Shown here: positions 1 through 7,671 of the stretch, one piece after another | How positions within the stretch are numbered: the first letter of the stretch is position 1 | How the letters are laid out: the number at the start of each line of letters is the position of its first letter | NCBI RefSeq assembly: GCF_006265175.1 | Contig: NZ_VDCQ01000065.1 | Span: 1-48,044 of the forward strand | Length of the DNA stretch: 48,044 bases | Reading direction: 5' to 3' | Origin: Paenibacillus hemerocallicola | GTDB lineage: Bacteria > Bacillota > Bacilli > Paenibacillales > NBRC-103111 | Notes under the pieces: generated by a model | The model's input: the letters and a program-made list of their open reading frames with translations, nothing else | What the model was told of the DNA's origin: nothing | Databases searched by the model: none | Translations under genes and position numbers: made by a program

Positions 1-52
1 GAGCAAAGGACTGAAAATCCTTGTGTCGGCGGTTCGATTCCATCCCAAGCCA
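1..52 (+). tRNA. tRNA-Phe (GAA), 3' part
   Basis: This is the 3' two thirds of a tRNA gene; the 5' acceptor and D-arm lie off the window. The anticodon arm is AAGGA-CTGAAAA-TCCTT, which puts GAA at positions 34-36 and so decodes Phe. The T loop is TTCGATT and the acceptor strand CCAAGCC is followed by discriminator A at 52. No CCA is encoded (TTG follows). The T stem GGCGG/CCATC has one C-A mismatch compared with the usual CCGTC. Accessory DNA starts directly after it. Confidence 0.88.
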
Positions 53-56
53 TTGT

Positions 57-124
57 GCTAACGGTGTACGTTAGTTGAACAAAGTGAGATCAAAGAAAGG
101 GCCATCCGGTAAAAGGATGGCCCT
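57..124. repeat. Intergenic composite repeat copy 1 with terminator for the kinase gene
   Basis: The palindrome GCTAACG..CGTTAG (57-74) is followed by a perfect 10-bp hairpin, AGGGCCATCC / GGATGGCCCT (98-124). Read on the minus strand the hairpin is followed by TTTCTTTG, so it can terminate the minus-strand kinase gene. The palindrome arm belongs to the repeat family found in most gaps up to 31.4 kb. Confidence 0.65.
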
Positions 125-170
125 AAAACTTGCCGTTACAGACAGCACGGAGAACCGTACCACAAGTAAC
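125..170. repeat. 46-bp direct repeat, left copy (flanks kinase gene)
   Basis: Begins AAAACTTGCC and ends GTAAC. An imperfect same-orientation copy of the same length lies at 759-804 on the other side of the kinase gene, with about three quarters of positions shared by eye. The left copy also contains an 11-bp inverted repeat, CTTGCCGTTAC / GTAACGGCAAG (129-176). Confidence 0.55.
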
Positions 171-185
171 GGCAAGATTTTTGCA

Positions 186-686
186 TTAGAAAGTCTGTTT
201 GTTGGCAATCATCTCCAGCTCTGTTGCAACTTGGTCAAGAGGCTTCTGGGTATCAATTTCATAAGTAGCTCCGGATCGCAATAAAGGCTCAACGGTTTTG
301 ACATAGTGGATAATCTCTTCATGCTCTTCGGATGTTTTACCGTAATCGTTTGTCCTACGGGAAGCCACACGATCGAGGATGACTTCCAGAGGGGCGCTCA
401 GCAGCACGATTGCATCGAAATTCGGGTAAAAATTCACCTGGTTGGATACAGTGCCAGATATGAATAAAGCGCCTTCAGTGTGTTCCGCGAGCAGCTTCTC
501 GATGCGATCCTCGCGCCATAACCACCCGGAATCATCCCCATACTCGCTCCACCCATCGTAATCCGTGTCGACAACTCGATGGCCTCTGCGAGCCAGTTCG
601 TTCAGAGCTGATGTTTTCCCTGTACCTGACATCCCTGTTACCAGAATGATAACCTTATGTTTTGGTGTCGAATGTGTAGTTTTCAT
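186..686 (-). CDS. P-loop AAA/adenylate-kinase-like NTPase
   Basis: A 166-residue single-domain cytoplasmic protein. Residues 13-17 (IILVT) lead into a Walker A motif GMSGTGKTS (18-26) on a typical first beta strand. The fold looks like the shikimate/adenylate/gluconate kinase group that phosphorylates small molecules; DTDY and ISGTV segments and an arginine-rich lid (DRVASRRT) fit this. The substrate cannot be read from the sequence. The ATG is preceded by GGGAGA at suitable distance. It is transcribed toward the tRNA gene, has repeat copy 1 as its terminator, and is flanked by 46-bp direct repeats, so it looks like an individually inserted gene. Confidence 0.75.
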   Translation of the reverse strand: MKTTHSTPKHKVIILVTGMSGTGKTSALNELARRGHRVVDTDYDGWSEYGDDSGWLWREDRIEKLLAEHTEGALFISGTVSNQVNFYPNFDAIVLLSAPLEVILDRVASRRTNDYGKTSEEHEEIIHYVKTVEPLLRSGATYEIDTQKPLDQVATELEMIANKQTF

Positions 687-758
687 TACCAGTCTCCCAA
701 CTTCTATATATAAAATGATTATGTCAATAATAATCTATAATAAGAGGGTCTAGATGTC

Positions 759-804
759 AAAACTTGCCATTTCGGACAGCGCGGTGAACTGTACCATAGA
801 TTAC
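759..804. repeat. 46-bp direct repeat, right copy
   Basis: Same orientation as 125-170; the shared blocks are AAAACTTGCC, GACAGC, CGG, GAAC, GTACCA and a TAC/TAAC end. Together the two copies bracket the kinase gene. Confidence 0.5.
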
Positions 805-817
805 AGACAGGTCATTC

Positions 818-909
818 CGCTAACGGATACGATAGTGGAAATAGACGGGAGCAGGTCGCCGCGGCAACTGCTCCCTTTTTTCATTGAAGTAACGGGCAGG
901 GTAGTTGAA
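818..909. repeat. Intergenic composite repeat copy 2 (full form)
   Basis: All three parts are present: first arm CCGCTAACGGATACGATAGTGG, a hairpin GGGAGCAG..CTGCTCCC followed by six T (847-881, a good plus-strand terminator), and second arm GTAACGGGCAGGGTAGTTGAA. Confidence 0.65.
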
Positions 910-1012
910 GAGATGTACTATAAGAATTGATCCACATAAATTTAAACAAATTGGATCTTTACAGGTCCAATTTTCTGTTTATTATTTAAGGTATTCCGGG
1001 GGGAGAGAACCA

Positions 1013-1650
1013 ATGTATATACCTTCGCATTTTAAAATTACGGATGAAACAATTGCCTACAATATAATAAGAGAAAGCAGCTTGCTACTCTGTTTTCGCA
1101 ACATGAAGGCAAACCTTACGCAACTCACTTGCCATTAATTATTGACCCTAGACATCAATACTTATATGGACACTTTGCCCGCCCAAATCCTCAATGGAAG
1201 GATATTAGAAATCAAGATGTTTTGGCCGTGTTTCATGGTCCTCACTGTTACATTTCTTCCTCTTGGTATGAAACAAATAGATCCGTGCCAACATGGAATT
1301 ACGTGACCGTACATGTATATGGGGAAGTCGAATTCATTGAGGATGAAAATGAGTTAATGACTACATTAAATGACATGGTTTTAAAGTATGAAGCAGCGGA
1401 TAGTTCCTACAAGTTACAGGATGTAGACCAAGAATTCCTCAATGGAATGAGTAAAGGAATACAGGCTTTTAAGATAAAAATAAGCAGTATTGAAGGAAAA
1501 GCTAAATTAAGCCAAAACCATTCAAAACAACGACAGGAACTCGTCATTCAACAACTAGAGAAGAACAGCAGCACAGATGAGCAAAAAATCGCTCTACTCA
1601 TGAAACAAAATCTATCCCATCACGCTAACGGGGAACGAGAGCTCAATTAG
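1013..1650 (+). pseudogene. PaiB-like FMN-binding protein, frameshifted
   Basis: Two overlapping frames together give a full-length (about 212 codon) PaiB-family protein. PaiB proteins have a flavin-reductase-like split-barrel FMN fold and were described as negative regulators of sporulation/protease genes in Bacillus. Frame 1 starts at ATG 1013 after GGGGGGAGAG and encodes [12 protein letters not shown] up to the ESS residues near 1080. One missing base there shifts the frame; the other frame reads [18 protein letters not shown], the conserved PaiB continuation, through HVYGEVEF to the stop. The last codons (HANGEREL) are encoded by repeat copy 3, so the native C-terminus was replaced. A sequencing error at 1080 cannot be excluded. 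Confidence 0.75.
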
Positions 1651-1696
1651 ACACGAAGGCGGCCGGTCAGGAAAGATCGGCTGCCTTTTCTCACCT
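1623..1696. repeat. Intergenic composite repeat copy 3
   Basis: First arm CGCTAACGGGGAACGAGAGC lies inside the PaiB-like reading frame; the hairpin GGCGGCCG..CGGCTGCC is followed by TTTTCTCACCT. A second-arm-like AACGGGCAG appears at about 1772, displaced by two small hairpin sequences (GCGTGCC..GCACGC and a GGGAGGGGCC..CCCCCG stem). The remainder of the gap to 1960 holds no recognisable gene; AAGGAAAGGTGA just before 1961 is the ribosome site for the sulfatase. Confidence 0.55.
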
Positions 1697-1960
1697 GCGT
1701 GCCAAGAAGCACGCATCATCTAGCCGGTGTACGTCCGGTCACGGGAGGGGCCAAGCCCCCGTGTAGCTTGGAACGGGCAGAAGTGCTTAATAGTCACTCT
1801 AATGAAGAAGACAAAGGATTTTGGAAATAACTGTAGAATGTATTTCTGGATGAATCTATAAATATGCTTGTACTAGTGGGTGAGTGGTATAGGTAAGGAT
1901 TTTGAATGATTATTTTGCCGAGGAGACGTAAAAATCTTTCTAAGGAAAGGTGATTTCGAT

Positions 1961-3502
1961 TTGAATATCTTGTTTGCTTTCGCCGACGACTGGGGACGCT
2001 ATGCCAGCATTTATGCCGAGCACGAAGGACCTGATTCTATCAATAAGCTTATCTCCACTCCGAGTTTCGATCGGATCGCCCGAGAAGGCGCGCTCTTTAT
2101 GAATGCTTCCGTTCCGGCGCCGAGCTGCACACCTTGCCGCAGTTCCTTGCTGTCCGGCCAATATTTTTGGCAGACTGGTCTCGGCGCCATTCTGCTCGGG
2201 GCCGTCTGGGACGAAACGATTCCGACTTATCCGCTTGAGCTGGAGAAAAACGGCTACCACATCGGCCACACTTACAAAGTGTGGTCTCCCGGGAAAACCG
2301 CCAATGCTCCGTATGGCGGGAAGCGAACCGCGTATGTAACGGGTGGCGCCAACTTCGGCAAGTTTTCTCACCATGCCACCAAGCGCGCGCAGGAGATCGG
2401 GATAGAAGCAGCCAAGCGAGAGCTTCTAGACGAAGTTCGAATGAACTTTGACTCTTTCATGGAATCCCGGCCGGAGGGAAAGCCGTTTTGCTATTGGTGG
2501 GGTCCGACCAATACCCATCGTACGTGGGAGCAGGGTTCCGGCAAGGCGCTGTGGGGGCTGAATCCAGACGATCTCATGGGCCGGCTGCCCGCATTTTTGC
2601 CGGACGTTCCGGAGGTTCGAGAGGATGTTTGCGATTATTTGGGCGAATGCCAAGCGCTGGATACCGGACTAGGCATTATTCTGCAGCGGCTGGAGGAGTT
2701 AGGCGAGCTCGACGAGACGCTGATCGTCGTGAGCGGGGACCACGGGATTCCCGGAATGCCGCGAGGCAAATGCAATCTGTACAATATCGGCTGCGAGGTC
2801 GCACTCGCTATGCGTTGGCCGGGTCATATCCAGCCGGGACGGATCATCGACGACTTCGTGAACCTGATGGATCTGGCGCCGACCTTCCTGGAGGCGGCGG
2901 GGATGCCGGTTCCAGAATCGATGACGGGACGCAGCCTGCTGCCGGTTCTGCTGAGCGAGATAAGCGGTCAGGTGGACCCGGGGCGCACCTTTGTCGTGAC
3001 CGGCCGGGAGAGGCATGTCAGCTCCGCTCGCAAAGGCGAGTTGCCTTATCCGCAGCGGGCCATTCGGACTGAGGAATATCTGTACATCATCAATTTTGAG
3101 CCGGACCGCTGGCCAATGGGCGCTCCCCGCGGCTTGGACAATCCGAATACCGTGCCTCCCTCCTACGAGGACTTGCATTGGAAAACCGGAGTCGCCTACG
3201 CCGAAATGGATGCTAGCCCAACTAAAGCATGGATGATTCATCACCGAAATGAAGAGGAGATCAAGCCGCTGTTCCGTTTGGGCTTCGGTAAACGCCCGTA
3301 TGAGGAACTGTACGATTTGCGGAAGGATCCTTTTTATATGGAGAATGTGGCTGACAGGCCGGAATATTCGGACATCAAGAAGAAGCTGAACGTGGAGCTG
3401 ATGGAGGTGCTGCACAAGCAGCAGGACCCGCGGGTAACGGAGAACCCATGTCGATTCGAACATGCGCCATATGCCGGGCCGCTGCAAGCGTTTCAAAGAT
3501 GA
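1961..3502 (+). CDS. Cysteine-type sulfatase
   Basis: A 513-residue sulfatase of the alkaline-phosphatase superfamily that hydrolyses sulfate esters. The metal-binding pair D9-D10 (FAFADDWG) is followed by the signature C56-T-P-C-R60 with SSLLSG after it; C56 would be converted to formylglycine. SGDHG (about 265) is the second metal-binding site. Length is typical for the family. There is no signal peptide, so it should act in the cytoplasm, probably on imported sulfated sugars. The TTG start at 1961 is chosen because AAGGAAAGGTGA lies 8 nt upstream; no ATG has a site. No sulfatase-maturing radical-SAM gene is in the window. A terminator follows the stop. Confidence 0.88.
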   Translation: MNILFAFADDWGRYASIYAEHEGPDSINKLISTPSFDRIAREGALFMNASVPAPSCTPCRSSLLSGQYFWQTGLGAILLGAVWDETIPTYPLELEKNGYHIGHTYKVWSPGKTANAPYGGKRTAYVTGGANFGKFSHHATKRAQEIGIEAAKRELLDEVRMNFDSFMESRPEGKPFCYWWGPTNTHRTWEQGSGKALWGLNPDDLMGRLPAFLPDVPEVREDVCDYLGECQALDTGLGIILQRLEELGELDETLIVVSGDHGIPGMPRGKCNLYNIGCEVALAMRWPGHIQPGRIIDDFVNLMDLAPTFLEAAGMPVPESMTGRSLLPVLLSEISGQVDPGRTFVVTGRERHVSSARKGELPYPQRAIRTEEYLYIINFEPDRWPMGAPRGLDNPNTVPPSYEDLHWKTGVAYAEMDASPTKAWMIHHRNEEEIKPLFRLGFGKRPYEELYDLRKDPFYMENVADRPEYSDIKKKLNVELMEVLHKQQDPRVTENPCRFEHAPYAGPLQAFQR

Positions 3503-3519
3503 ACATTGTCCCGCTCATT

Positions 3520-3545
3520 GCCGCGTAAATCGCGGCTTTTTCTTT
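3520..3545 (+). terminator. Terminator after sulfatase gene
   Basis: Hairpin CCGCG-TAAAT-CGCGG followed by CTTTTTCTTT, 18 nt after the sulfatase stop. Confidence 0.75.
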
Positions 3546-3669
3546 CAAAGGCTTGCAAGTCGAGGGAAGATTGGGGTTAATGCCATCGACGAGAACGGTA
3601 TCGTCGTTATTTCTAGGTATGCAGCGGCGGTTGTCTTATCGAAGCCGCCGCTCAATACTACGACATAAC

Positions 3670-3838
3670 GAGGCAGCCGGCGAATCGGGGCCTGTTGACA
3701 AATTACCTTTTTAAAGAAATTGACGTTTGAAAACCCGCATAAACACTGGGTTTCTAAAAGTCAATTTTCGCAAAATTGGCTTTTGTCAACAGGCCCGAAT
3801 CGATCGGCTGCCTCGCTCAACTAACGGACAGCATAGGA
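3670..3838. repeat. Intergenic composite repeat copy 4, split by an insertion
   Basis: Hairpin arm GAGGCAGCCGG (3670-3680) and its partner CGGCTGCCTC (3805-3814), followed by CTCAACTAACGGACAGCATAGG, belong to the repeat family. The two arms are pushed apart by a 108-bp palindromic insert. Removing the insert restores a normal hairpin with CGAATCGAT as loop. Confidence 0.65.
3688..3796. mobile_element. MITE-like element, about 108 bp
   Basis: Terminal inverted repeats GGGCCTGTTGACAAA (3688-3702) and TTTGTCAACAGGCCC (3782-3796). The sequence CGAATCG occurs immediately on both sides (3681-3687 and 3796-3802), consistent with a 7-bp target duplication. An inner inverted repeat (ATTGAC..TTTGAAAACCC against GGGTTTCTAAAAGTCAAT) lets the whole element fold on itself. 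It has no reading frame, so it would need a transposase from elsewhere. Confidence 0.6.
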
Positions 3839-3916
3839 TAATAAGAAGTGCCAATGAACTAAAGAATTATAAAAAAGCATGATGTATATAAAGTAAGATT
3901 TGGAGGAATCGGACTT

Positions 3917-5287
3917 ATGGTGATAGGTCGTTTTCCTGAGCGTATTGTAGTTATTGGGGCAGGGATGGCGGGGTTGGTATGCACTTTGGAGCTTATGAAA
4001 CAAGGATATAACGTGCGATTATTAGAGGCAAATAGTCAACCGGGTGGTCGCATATACACAATGCGGGATCAATTTGCCGACGGAATGTTTTGTGAAATGG
4101 GGGCTGCCTTCATTGGAGCGCATCATTTTCTCACATTGAGTTATGCCCAGCAAGTCGGGGTTCAATTAGTAAATTTACCAGTCCCCAATAGAAGTTTGTC
4201 ATATATCAACGGGAGATTAATATTAGATTCTCCGGATGAACCTGCACAATGGCCTGTTTCACTTACAGCCGAGGAAAGAATTTTAGGATATGCGGGAATC
4301 TTGGAAAAGTATCTTAAGCCGGGGCTTACAGCAACGGGTAATCCTTTTTTGCCGGGCTGGCCCACAAAACAAGCGCTACAGCTCGATTCAATGACAATGG
4401 AAGAATATCTTAAAGGTCAAGGAGCATCTTCGGGTGCGATTAAGCTGTTTGAAATTGGATATATGCAGATGTTAGGTGATGGTATTCGCAAAGTATCTGC
4501 ATTTCAGCGACTGCTTGACCTAAAAATGACCAGTTCCGAAAGAAGTACACAGACTATAGTAGGTGGAATGGATCAATTACCGAAAAAGCTTGCCCTTACA
4601 ATTGGCTCTAATATCAGTTATGGATGTGCTGTGACGCATATTGAACAAAGTAATAAAGGAGTAACTATCCAATTTAATAATTCCGGCGAAGTTTTCACTA
4701 TCTGCTGTGATCGGGTCGTTGTGGCCATTCCCTCTACAGTGCTGCGTACAATTGATTTTTCTCCGCCACTTAGCAAAGAAAAAAATGATGTTATTCAAAA
4801 TCAACTTTCTACCTCCGTTACGCGTACCGTCATACAAAGCCGAACTAGATTCTGGCATAACTTAAGTTCCTTTGCTACAGTAAATACAGATCTGAAAATT
4901 GGATGGTTGCTTGATGCTACCTTCACTCAAACGACATCAAGGAGGGGGTTAATTTGTTCCTACTCCTCCGGTGAATCGGCACGAGAAATATCTAGAGCTG
5001 GTAATATTAATTCAGCTGTATCAGAAATCAAACAGGTGCTTCCTGAATTGTCGAATAATTATGAAGGTGGGACGGTCTTTTCTTGGGATCATAATCCTTA
5101 CTCCCGCGGTGCGTATGCTTGGTATAAGCCGAAACAGATGATTCGAATGCTCCCAATACTGTCTTCCGAACAGGGTAGAATTTACTTTGCTGGCGATAAT
5201 ACAAGTCTTTTTCCCGGTTGGATTGAAGGTGCGATCTCTTCTGCGTTACGAACAGTAAATCAAATTATTTCCAGTAACGGCAGATAG
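3917..5287 (+). CDS. Flavin monoamine oxidase family protein
   Basis: A 456-residue FAD-dependent amine oxidase of the MAO / polyamine oxidase group, which oxidises amines or amino acids with O2. The dinucleotide-binding motif IVVIGAGMAGL (about 10-20) is followed by LLEANSQPGGRI, the second FAD contact typical of this family. The C-terminal FAD motif IYFAGDNTSLFPGWIEGAI is present. Length fits. The start has TTTGGAGGA about 8 nt upstream. No signal peptide is seen. It stands alone between repeat copies 4 and 5, so substrate and pathway cannot be inferred from neighbours. Confidence 0.85.
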   Translation: MVIGRFPERIVVIGAGMAGLVCTLELMKQGYNVRLLEANSQPGGRIYTMRDQFADGMFCEMGAAFIGAHHFLTLSYAQQVGVQLVNLPVPNRSLSYINGRLILDSPDEPAQWPVSLTAEERILGYAGILEKYLKPGLTATGNPFLPGWPTKQALQLDSMTMEEYLKGQGASSGAIKLFEIGYMQMLGDGIRKVSAFQRLLDLKMTSSERSTQTIVGGMDQLPKKLALTIGSNISYGCAVTHIEQSNKGVTIQFNNSGEVFTICCDRVVVAIPSTVLRTIDFSPPLSKEKNDVIQNQLSTSVTRTVIQSRTRFWHNLSSFATVNTDLKIGWLLDATFTQTTSRRGLICSYSSGESAREISRAGNINSAVSEIKQVLPELSNNYEGGTVFSWDHNPYSRGAYAWYKPKQMIRMLPILSSEQGRIYFAGDNTSLFPGWIEGAISSALRTVNQIISSNGR

Positions 5288-5330
5288 TACGGTGATGTAT
5301 GTATTATTAGAGCTTCACATTAGTAAAAGA

Positions 5331-5375
5331 ACGATCGGCAGCCTCGCTACACTAACGGGCACGATAGCGTGGCGA
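5331..5375. repeat. Intergenic composite repeat copy 5 (partial)
   Basis: CGATCGGCAGCCTCGCTACACTAACGGGCACGATAGCG: one hairpin arm plus the CTAACGG arm. The gap from 5288 to 5490 has no convincing gene. Confidence 0.5.
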
Positions 5376-5490
5376 TGGAAATCGCTGATTTTTATAAGTA
5401 AACATCCAAACATAAAACCATATTCAGTTTATAGCCTGGACTCATTCGAGCGCGCCTTTCAAGAAGGGGAAGGAGGGGGGGGGATTCAGC

Positions 5491-6123
5491 ATGTGGAAAA
5501 GGTGGGTGCGTTATCAGAAAGAGCGAATGTTCTGGGGCGCTGTAGGCATTCTGGTCACCAACCTAATCGCATTTGTGGTCGTTGTGGTGTACTCCATGCA
5601 TCACTTGTTCGGGTATACGTATCTAAAAGAGATCGACTATGAGCGGTTTCAGACGGCGGCAGAGCTTGCTGAAGCTTCCCCGGTCATTGTCAAAGCGTCA
5701 GCAACCGCTGATGCCGCGCCTTACGACCTTCCGTATGATCACTATACAAAAACGAAAGTAACGATCGAAGAGGTACTAAAGGATGAGAGCGGATCGTTGC
5801 AGCCCGGCGAAAAGATAACGGTGTTAGAACAATATTGGATGAAAGGACGGGCGATGTTTCCGAAGCAAACGGTTTACAATGGCAACTATTATTCGAAGCT
5901 GGTTTCGGGTACATCCTATTTGCTCTATTTAGCGGAAGCACCTGAGCATGACAGCTTCCGAACCGTGGCGTTCCATCAGGGCAAATATAATCTTGATCGC
6001 AAAGACAAACTGGAGCGGCGTATAGAGAAAAAGGATCCGCTCTATGGCGAATTAAAACAGTCGGTTCAGGCGGCATATGCCGACAAGCGCGAAACGGCCT
6101 CACCGCCCGCGAATAAACCATGA
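5491..6123 (+). CDS. Membrane-anchored protein of unknown function
   Basis: A 210-residue protein I do not recognise. One transmembrane segment near the N-terminus (about residues 15-36, AVGILVTNLIAFVVVVVYSM) follows a basic start (MWKRWVRYQKER), predicting a cytoplasmic N-terminus and an extracellular domain of about 170 residues. That domain alternates beta-rich stretches (TKTKVTIEEVLKD, GEKITVLEQYW, TSYLLYLAEA), suggesting a small beta barrel. A very strong ribosome site (AAGGAGGGGGGGGG) precedes the ATG. Its stop lies a few bases before repeat copy 6. Confidence 0.65.
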   Translation: MWKRWVRYQKERMFWGAVGILVTNLIAFVVVVVYSMHHLFGYTYLKEIDYERFQTAAELAEASPVIVKASATADAAPYDLPYDHYTKTKVTIEEVLKDESGSLQPGEKITVLEQYWMKGRAMFPKQTVYNGNYYSKLVSGTSYLLYLAEAPEHDSFRTVAFHQGKYNLDRKDKLERRIEKKDPLYGELKQSVQAAYADKRETASPPANKP

Positions 6124-6128
6124 CCTCC

Positions 6129-6156
6129 GTTGCGCTAACGGATACGATAATTCAAC
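6129..6156. repeat. Intergenic repeat copy 6
   Basis: GTTGCGCTAACGGATACGATAATTCAAC, only the first-arm palindrome type. It sits between two small membrane-protein genes. Confidence 0.5.
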
Positions 6157-6188
6157 AACTTCAGCTACAATCTCTTGGGAAGGTGGCT

Positions 6189-6398
6189 ATGAAAATGAGT
6201 AATGATAACACTCGGATCTTTTTCTACGGCTTTGTAGTCGGAAGCGTTCTGCTACTAATGCCTATACCGCATTTCGTTTTTTGGAGTGGCATTTTAGATC
6301 ATGTTGAGACTGTGTTCCGTTATATAGGTTTTGTTTTATTTGCAGCATGCGGTATCACAATAATAGTGCGTGTTGTCAGAACCTTTTTAGGAAAGTGA
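6189..6398 (+). CDS. Small two-span membrane protein
   Basis: A 69-residue protein with two hydrophobic segments (about FFYGFVVGSVLLLMPI and YIGFVLFAACGITIIVRVV) and a basic C-terminus. Family unknown. The reading frame is open from 6120, but that stretch is repeat copy 6. ATG 6189 has GGGAAGGTGG 6-8 nt upstream and is the likely start. Confidence 0.5.
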   Translation: MKMSNDNTRIFFYGFVVGSVLLLMPIPHFVFWSGILDHVETVFRYIGFVLFAACGITIIVRVVRTFLGK

Positions 6399-6410
6399 AT
6401 TTCAAACTGA

Positions 6411-6440
6411 TTGTTAAGCTAAAGGATACGATAGTTAAAT
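6411..6440. repeat. Intergenic repeat copy 7
   Basis: GTTAAGCTAAAGGATACGATAGTTAAAT, first-arm type with a decayed core. The stretch 6399-6861 otherwise contains a terminator (6559), repeat copy 8 and a promoter, and no supported gene. Confidence 0.4.
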
Positions 6441-6558
6441 CACCGGAAAGGCCTCATCTCGATGTCCTTTAATAAGGTGACCCTCCCTTTCATGGCCAAT
6501 TGGGTCTATGGGTTCGACGAGTCGAAAGCTTTGGAGTGTAATCGAAATGTAAAATTGA

Positions 6559-6591
6559 GCCCGCGGTCTGTTGGCCTGCGGGTTTCTTTTT
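6559..6591 (+). terminator. Rho-independent terminator
   Basis: GCCCGCGG..CCTGCGGG stem followed by TTTCTTTTTG. No intact gene ends directly before it, so it may be the relic of a lost gene. Confidence 0.5.
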
Positions 6592-6654
6592 GCACAATCG
6601 CATCATTCGCATGCGTTTCGGCTAAACACGTTGTCGGAAGTAGGAGAGTCGAAA

Positions 6655-6770
6655 CGATCGGCTGCCTTTACTCACCTAGCGGGTAATGATAGTGTAATGA
6701 TTCAACAATTGAGCTGCCGGCGGATCGATCGGCGGCTTTGCTGTGCGAACGGGCAGGATAGTGCAGTAAT
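6655..6770. repeat. Intergenic composite repeat copy 8 (two tandem units)
   Basis: CGATCGGCTGCCTTTACTCACCTAGCGGGTAATGATAG is followed within 40 nt by a second unit, GCTGCCGGCGGATCGATCGGCGGC with TTTGCTGTGCGAACGGGCAGGATAG. Two family members are therefore nested or tandem. Confidence 0.55.
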
Positions 6771-6792
6771 CGAATATGGGCTCACATACTAT

Positions 6793-6821
6793 TTGACGTT
6801 ACTTATTGTAAATGTTATTTT
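6793..6821 (+). promoter_or_regulatory. Sigma-A-like promoter for nucleotidyltransferase
   Basis: TTGACG, 17-nt spacer, TATTTT, about 40 nt before the gene at 6862. AT-rich surroundings support it. Confidence 0.45.
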
Positions 6822-6861
6822 TGTGTAATACCCAATTTTTGGGTCACAATTTAAGGAGTGT

Positions 6862-7671
6862 ATGGCATTGAAGTTACCTGTACACGAACGGTTCATTGAA
6901 CAGGCAATAGAGTATGTAAGACAAGATTATCGACTTACAGGTCTCCTTGCAGGCGGTTCCATGATACACGGAGCAATGGATGAGTACAGTGATCTGGATT
7001 TAATAATCGTCTACAATTACGCTTTTCGAAATGAGATCATGGAACAACGACTCCGTATCGCAGAAGGGCTCGGTAACTTACTTTCGGCATTCACCGGCGA
7101 GCATGTCGGAGAACCCAGATTGCTTATTTGTTTATATGGCCCAGCACCTCTTCATGTCGATCTTAAGTTTGTTCAAGTGGAGGAGCTCAAAATACGAATC
7201 GAGAACCCGCTGATTCTTTGGGAGAGAGGTTCTGATATTACAACGATACTCAGCAAAACAACCCTGACTTTCCCTTTCCCTGATCCTCAATGGATTGAGG
7301 ATCGTTTCTGGGTATGGGTGCATTATGGTGCGACTAAATTAGGGAGGGGCGAGTTGTTCGAACTGATCGATCACCTAACATTTATTCGAAATGCTGTGTT
7401 AGGGCCGTTGGTTCTCATTCGCAACGGCCATTCTCCGCGAGGGGTTCGAAAGCTCGAGAAATACGCTTCAAAAGAACTGGAAGAACTTAAAGGAACGATT
7501 CCTTTCCACAGCTTCGAAAGTTGCTACCACGCGCTAAAAAACACGATTAAGATATATCAACGATTACGTACAGCTTCAGAGATTGTACCTAAAATGGAAG
7601 CTGAACGCGTCTCAATCGAGTTTCTTGATAGTATATATTCAGACAATTCCAGTACCAACTTGTTCAACTAA
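6862..7671 (+). CDS. Nucleotidyltransferase-domain protein
   Basis: A 269-residue protein with the pol-beta/aminoglycoside nucleotidyltransferase signature: GGS at 31-33, then D44-L-D46 in SDLDLIIV, and a third acidic residue at D100 in HVDLKF, giving the full metal-binding triad. The C-terminal half is helical, as in streptomycin/kanamycin adenylyltransferase-like proteins and the many uncharacterised relatives; it may transfer AMP to a small molecule, but resistance activity is not shown. AAGGAG precedes the ATG. The stop codon TAA (7669-7671) lies inside the perfect palindrome of repeat copy 9, so the last residues (LFN) come from the repeat. Confidence 0.75.
   Translation: MALKLPVHERFIEQAIEYVRQDYRLTGLLAGGSMIHGAMDEYSDLDLIIVYNYAFRNEIMEQRLRIAEGLGNLLSAFTGEHVGEPRLLICLYGPAPLHVDLKFVQVEELKIRIENPLILWERGSDITTILSKTTLTFPFPDPQWIEDRFWVWVHYGATKLGRGELFELIDHLTFIRNAVLGPLVLIRNGHSPRGVRKLEKYASKELEELKGTIPFHSFESCYHALKNTIKIYQRLRTASEIVPKMEAERVSIEFLDSIYSDNSSTNLFN

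Noticed and set aside
2699-3496. 265-codon minus-strand frame inside the sulfatase gene
   Set aside because: Antisense to a well-supported gene with no start signal or recognisable domain.
5292-5642. 116-codon plus-strand frame before the membrane protein
   Set aside because: It covers repeat copy 5 and overlaps the start and strong ribosome site of the real gene at 5491; no start signal.
6462-6828. Two small plus-strand frames (6462-6686, 6571-6828)
   Set aside because: They run through a terminator hairpin and repeat copy 8 and have no protein-like features.
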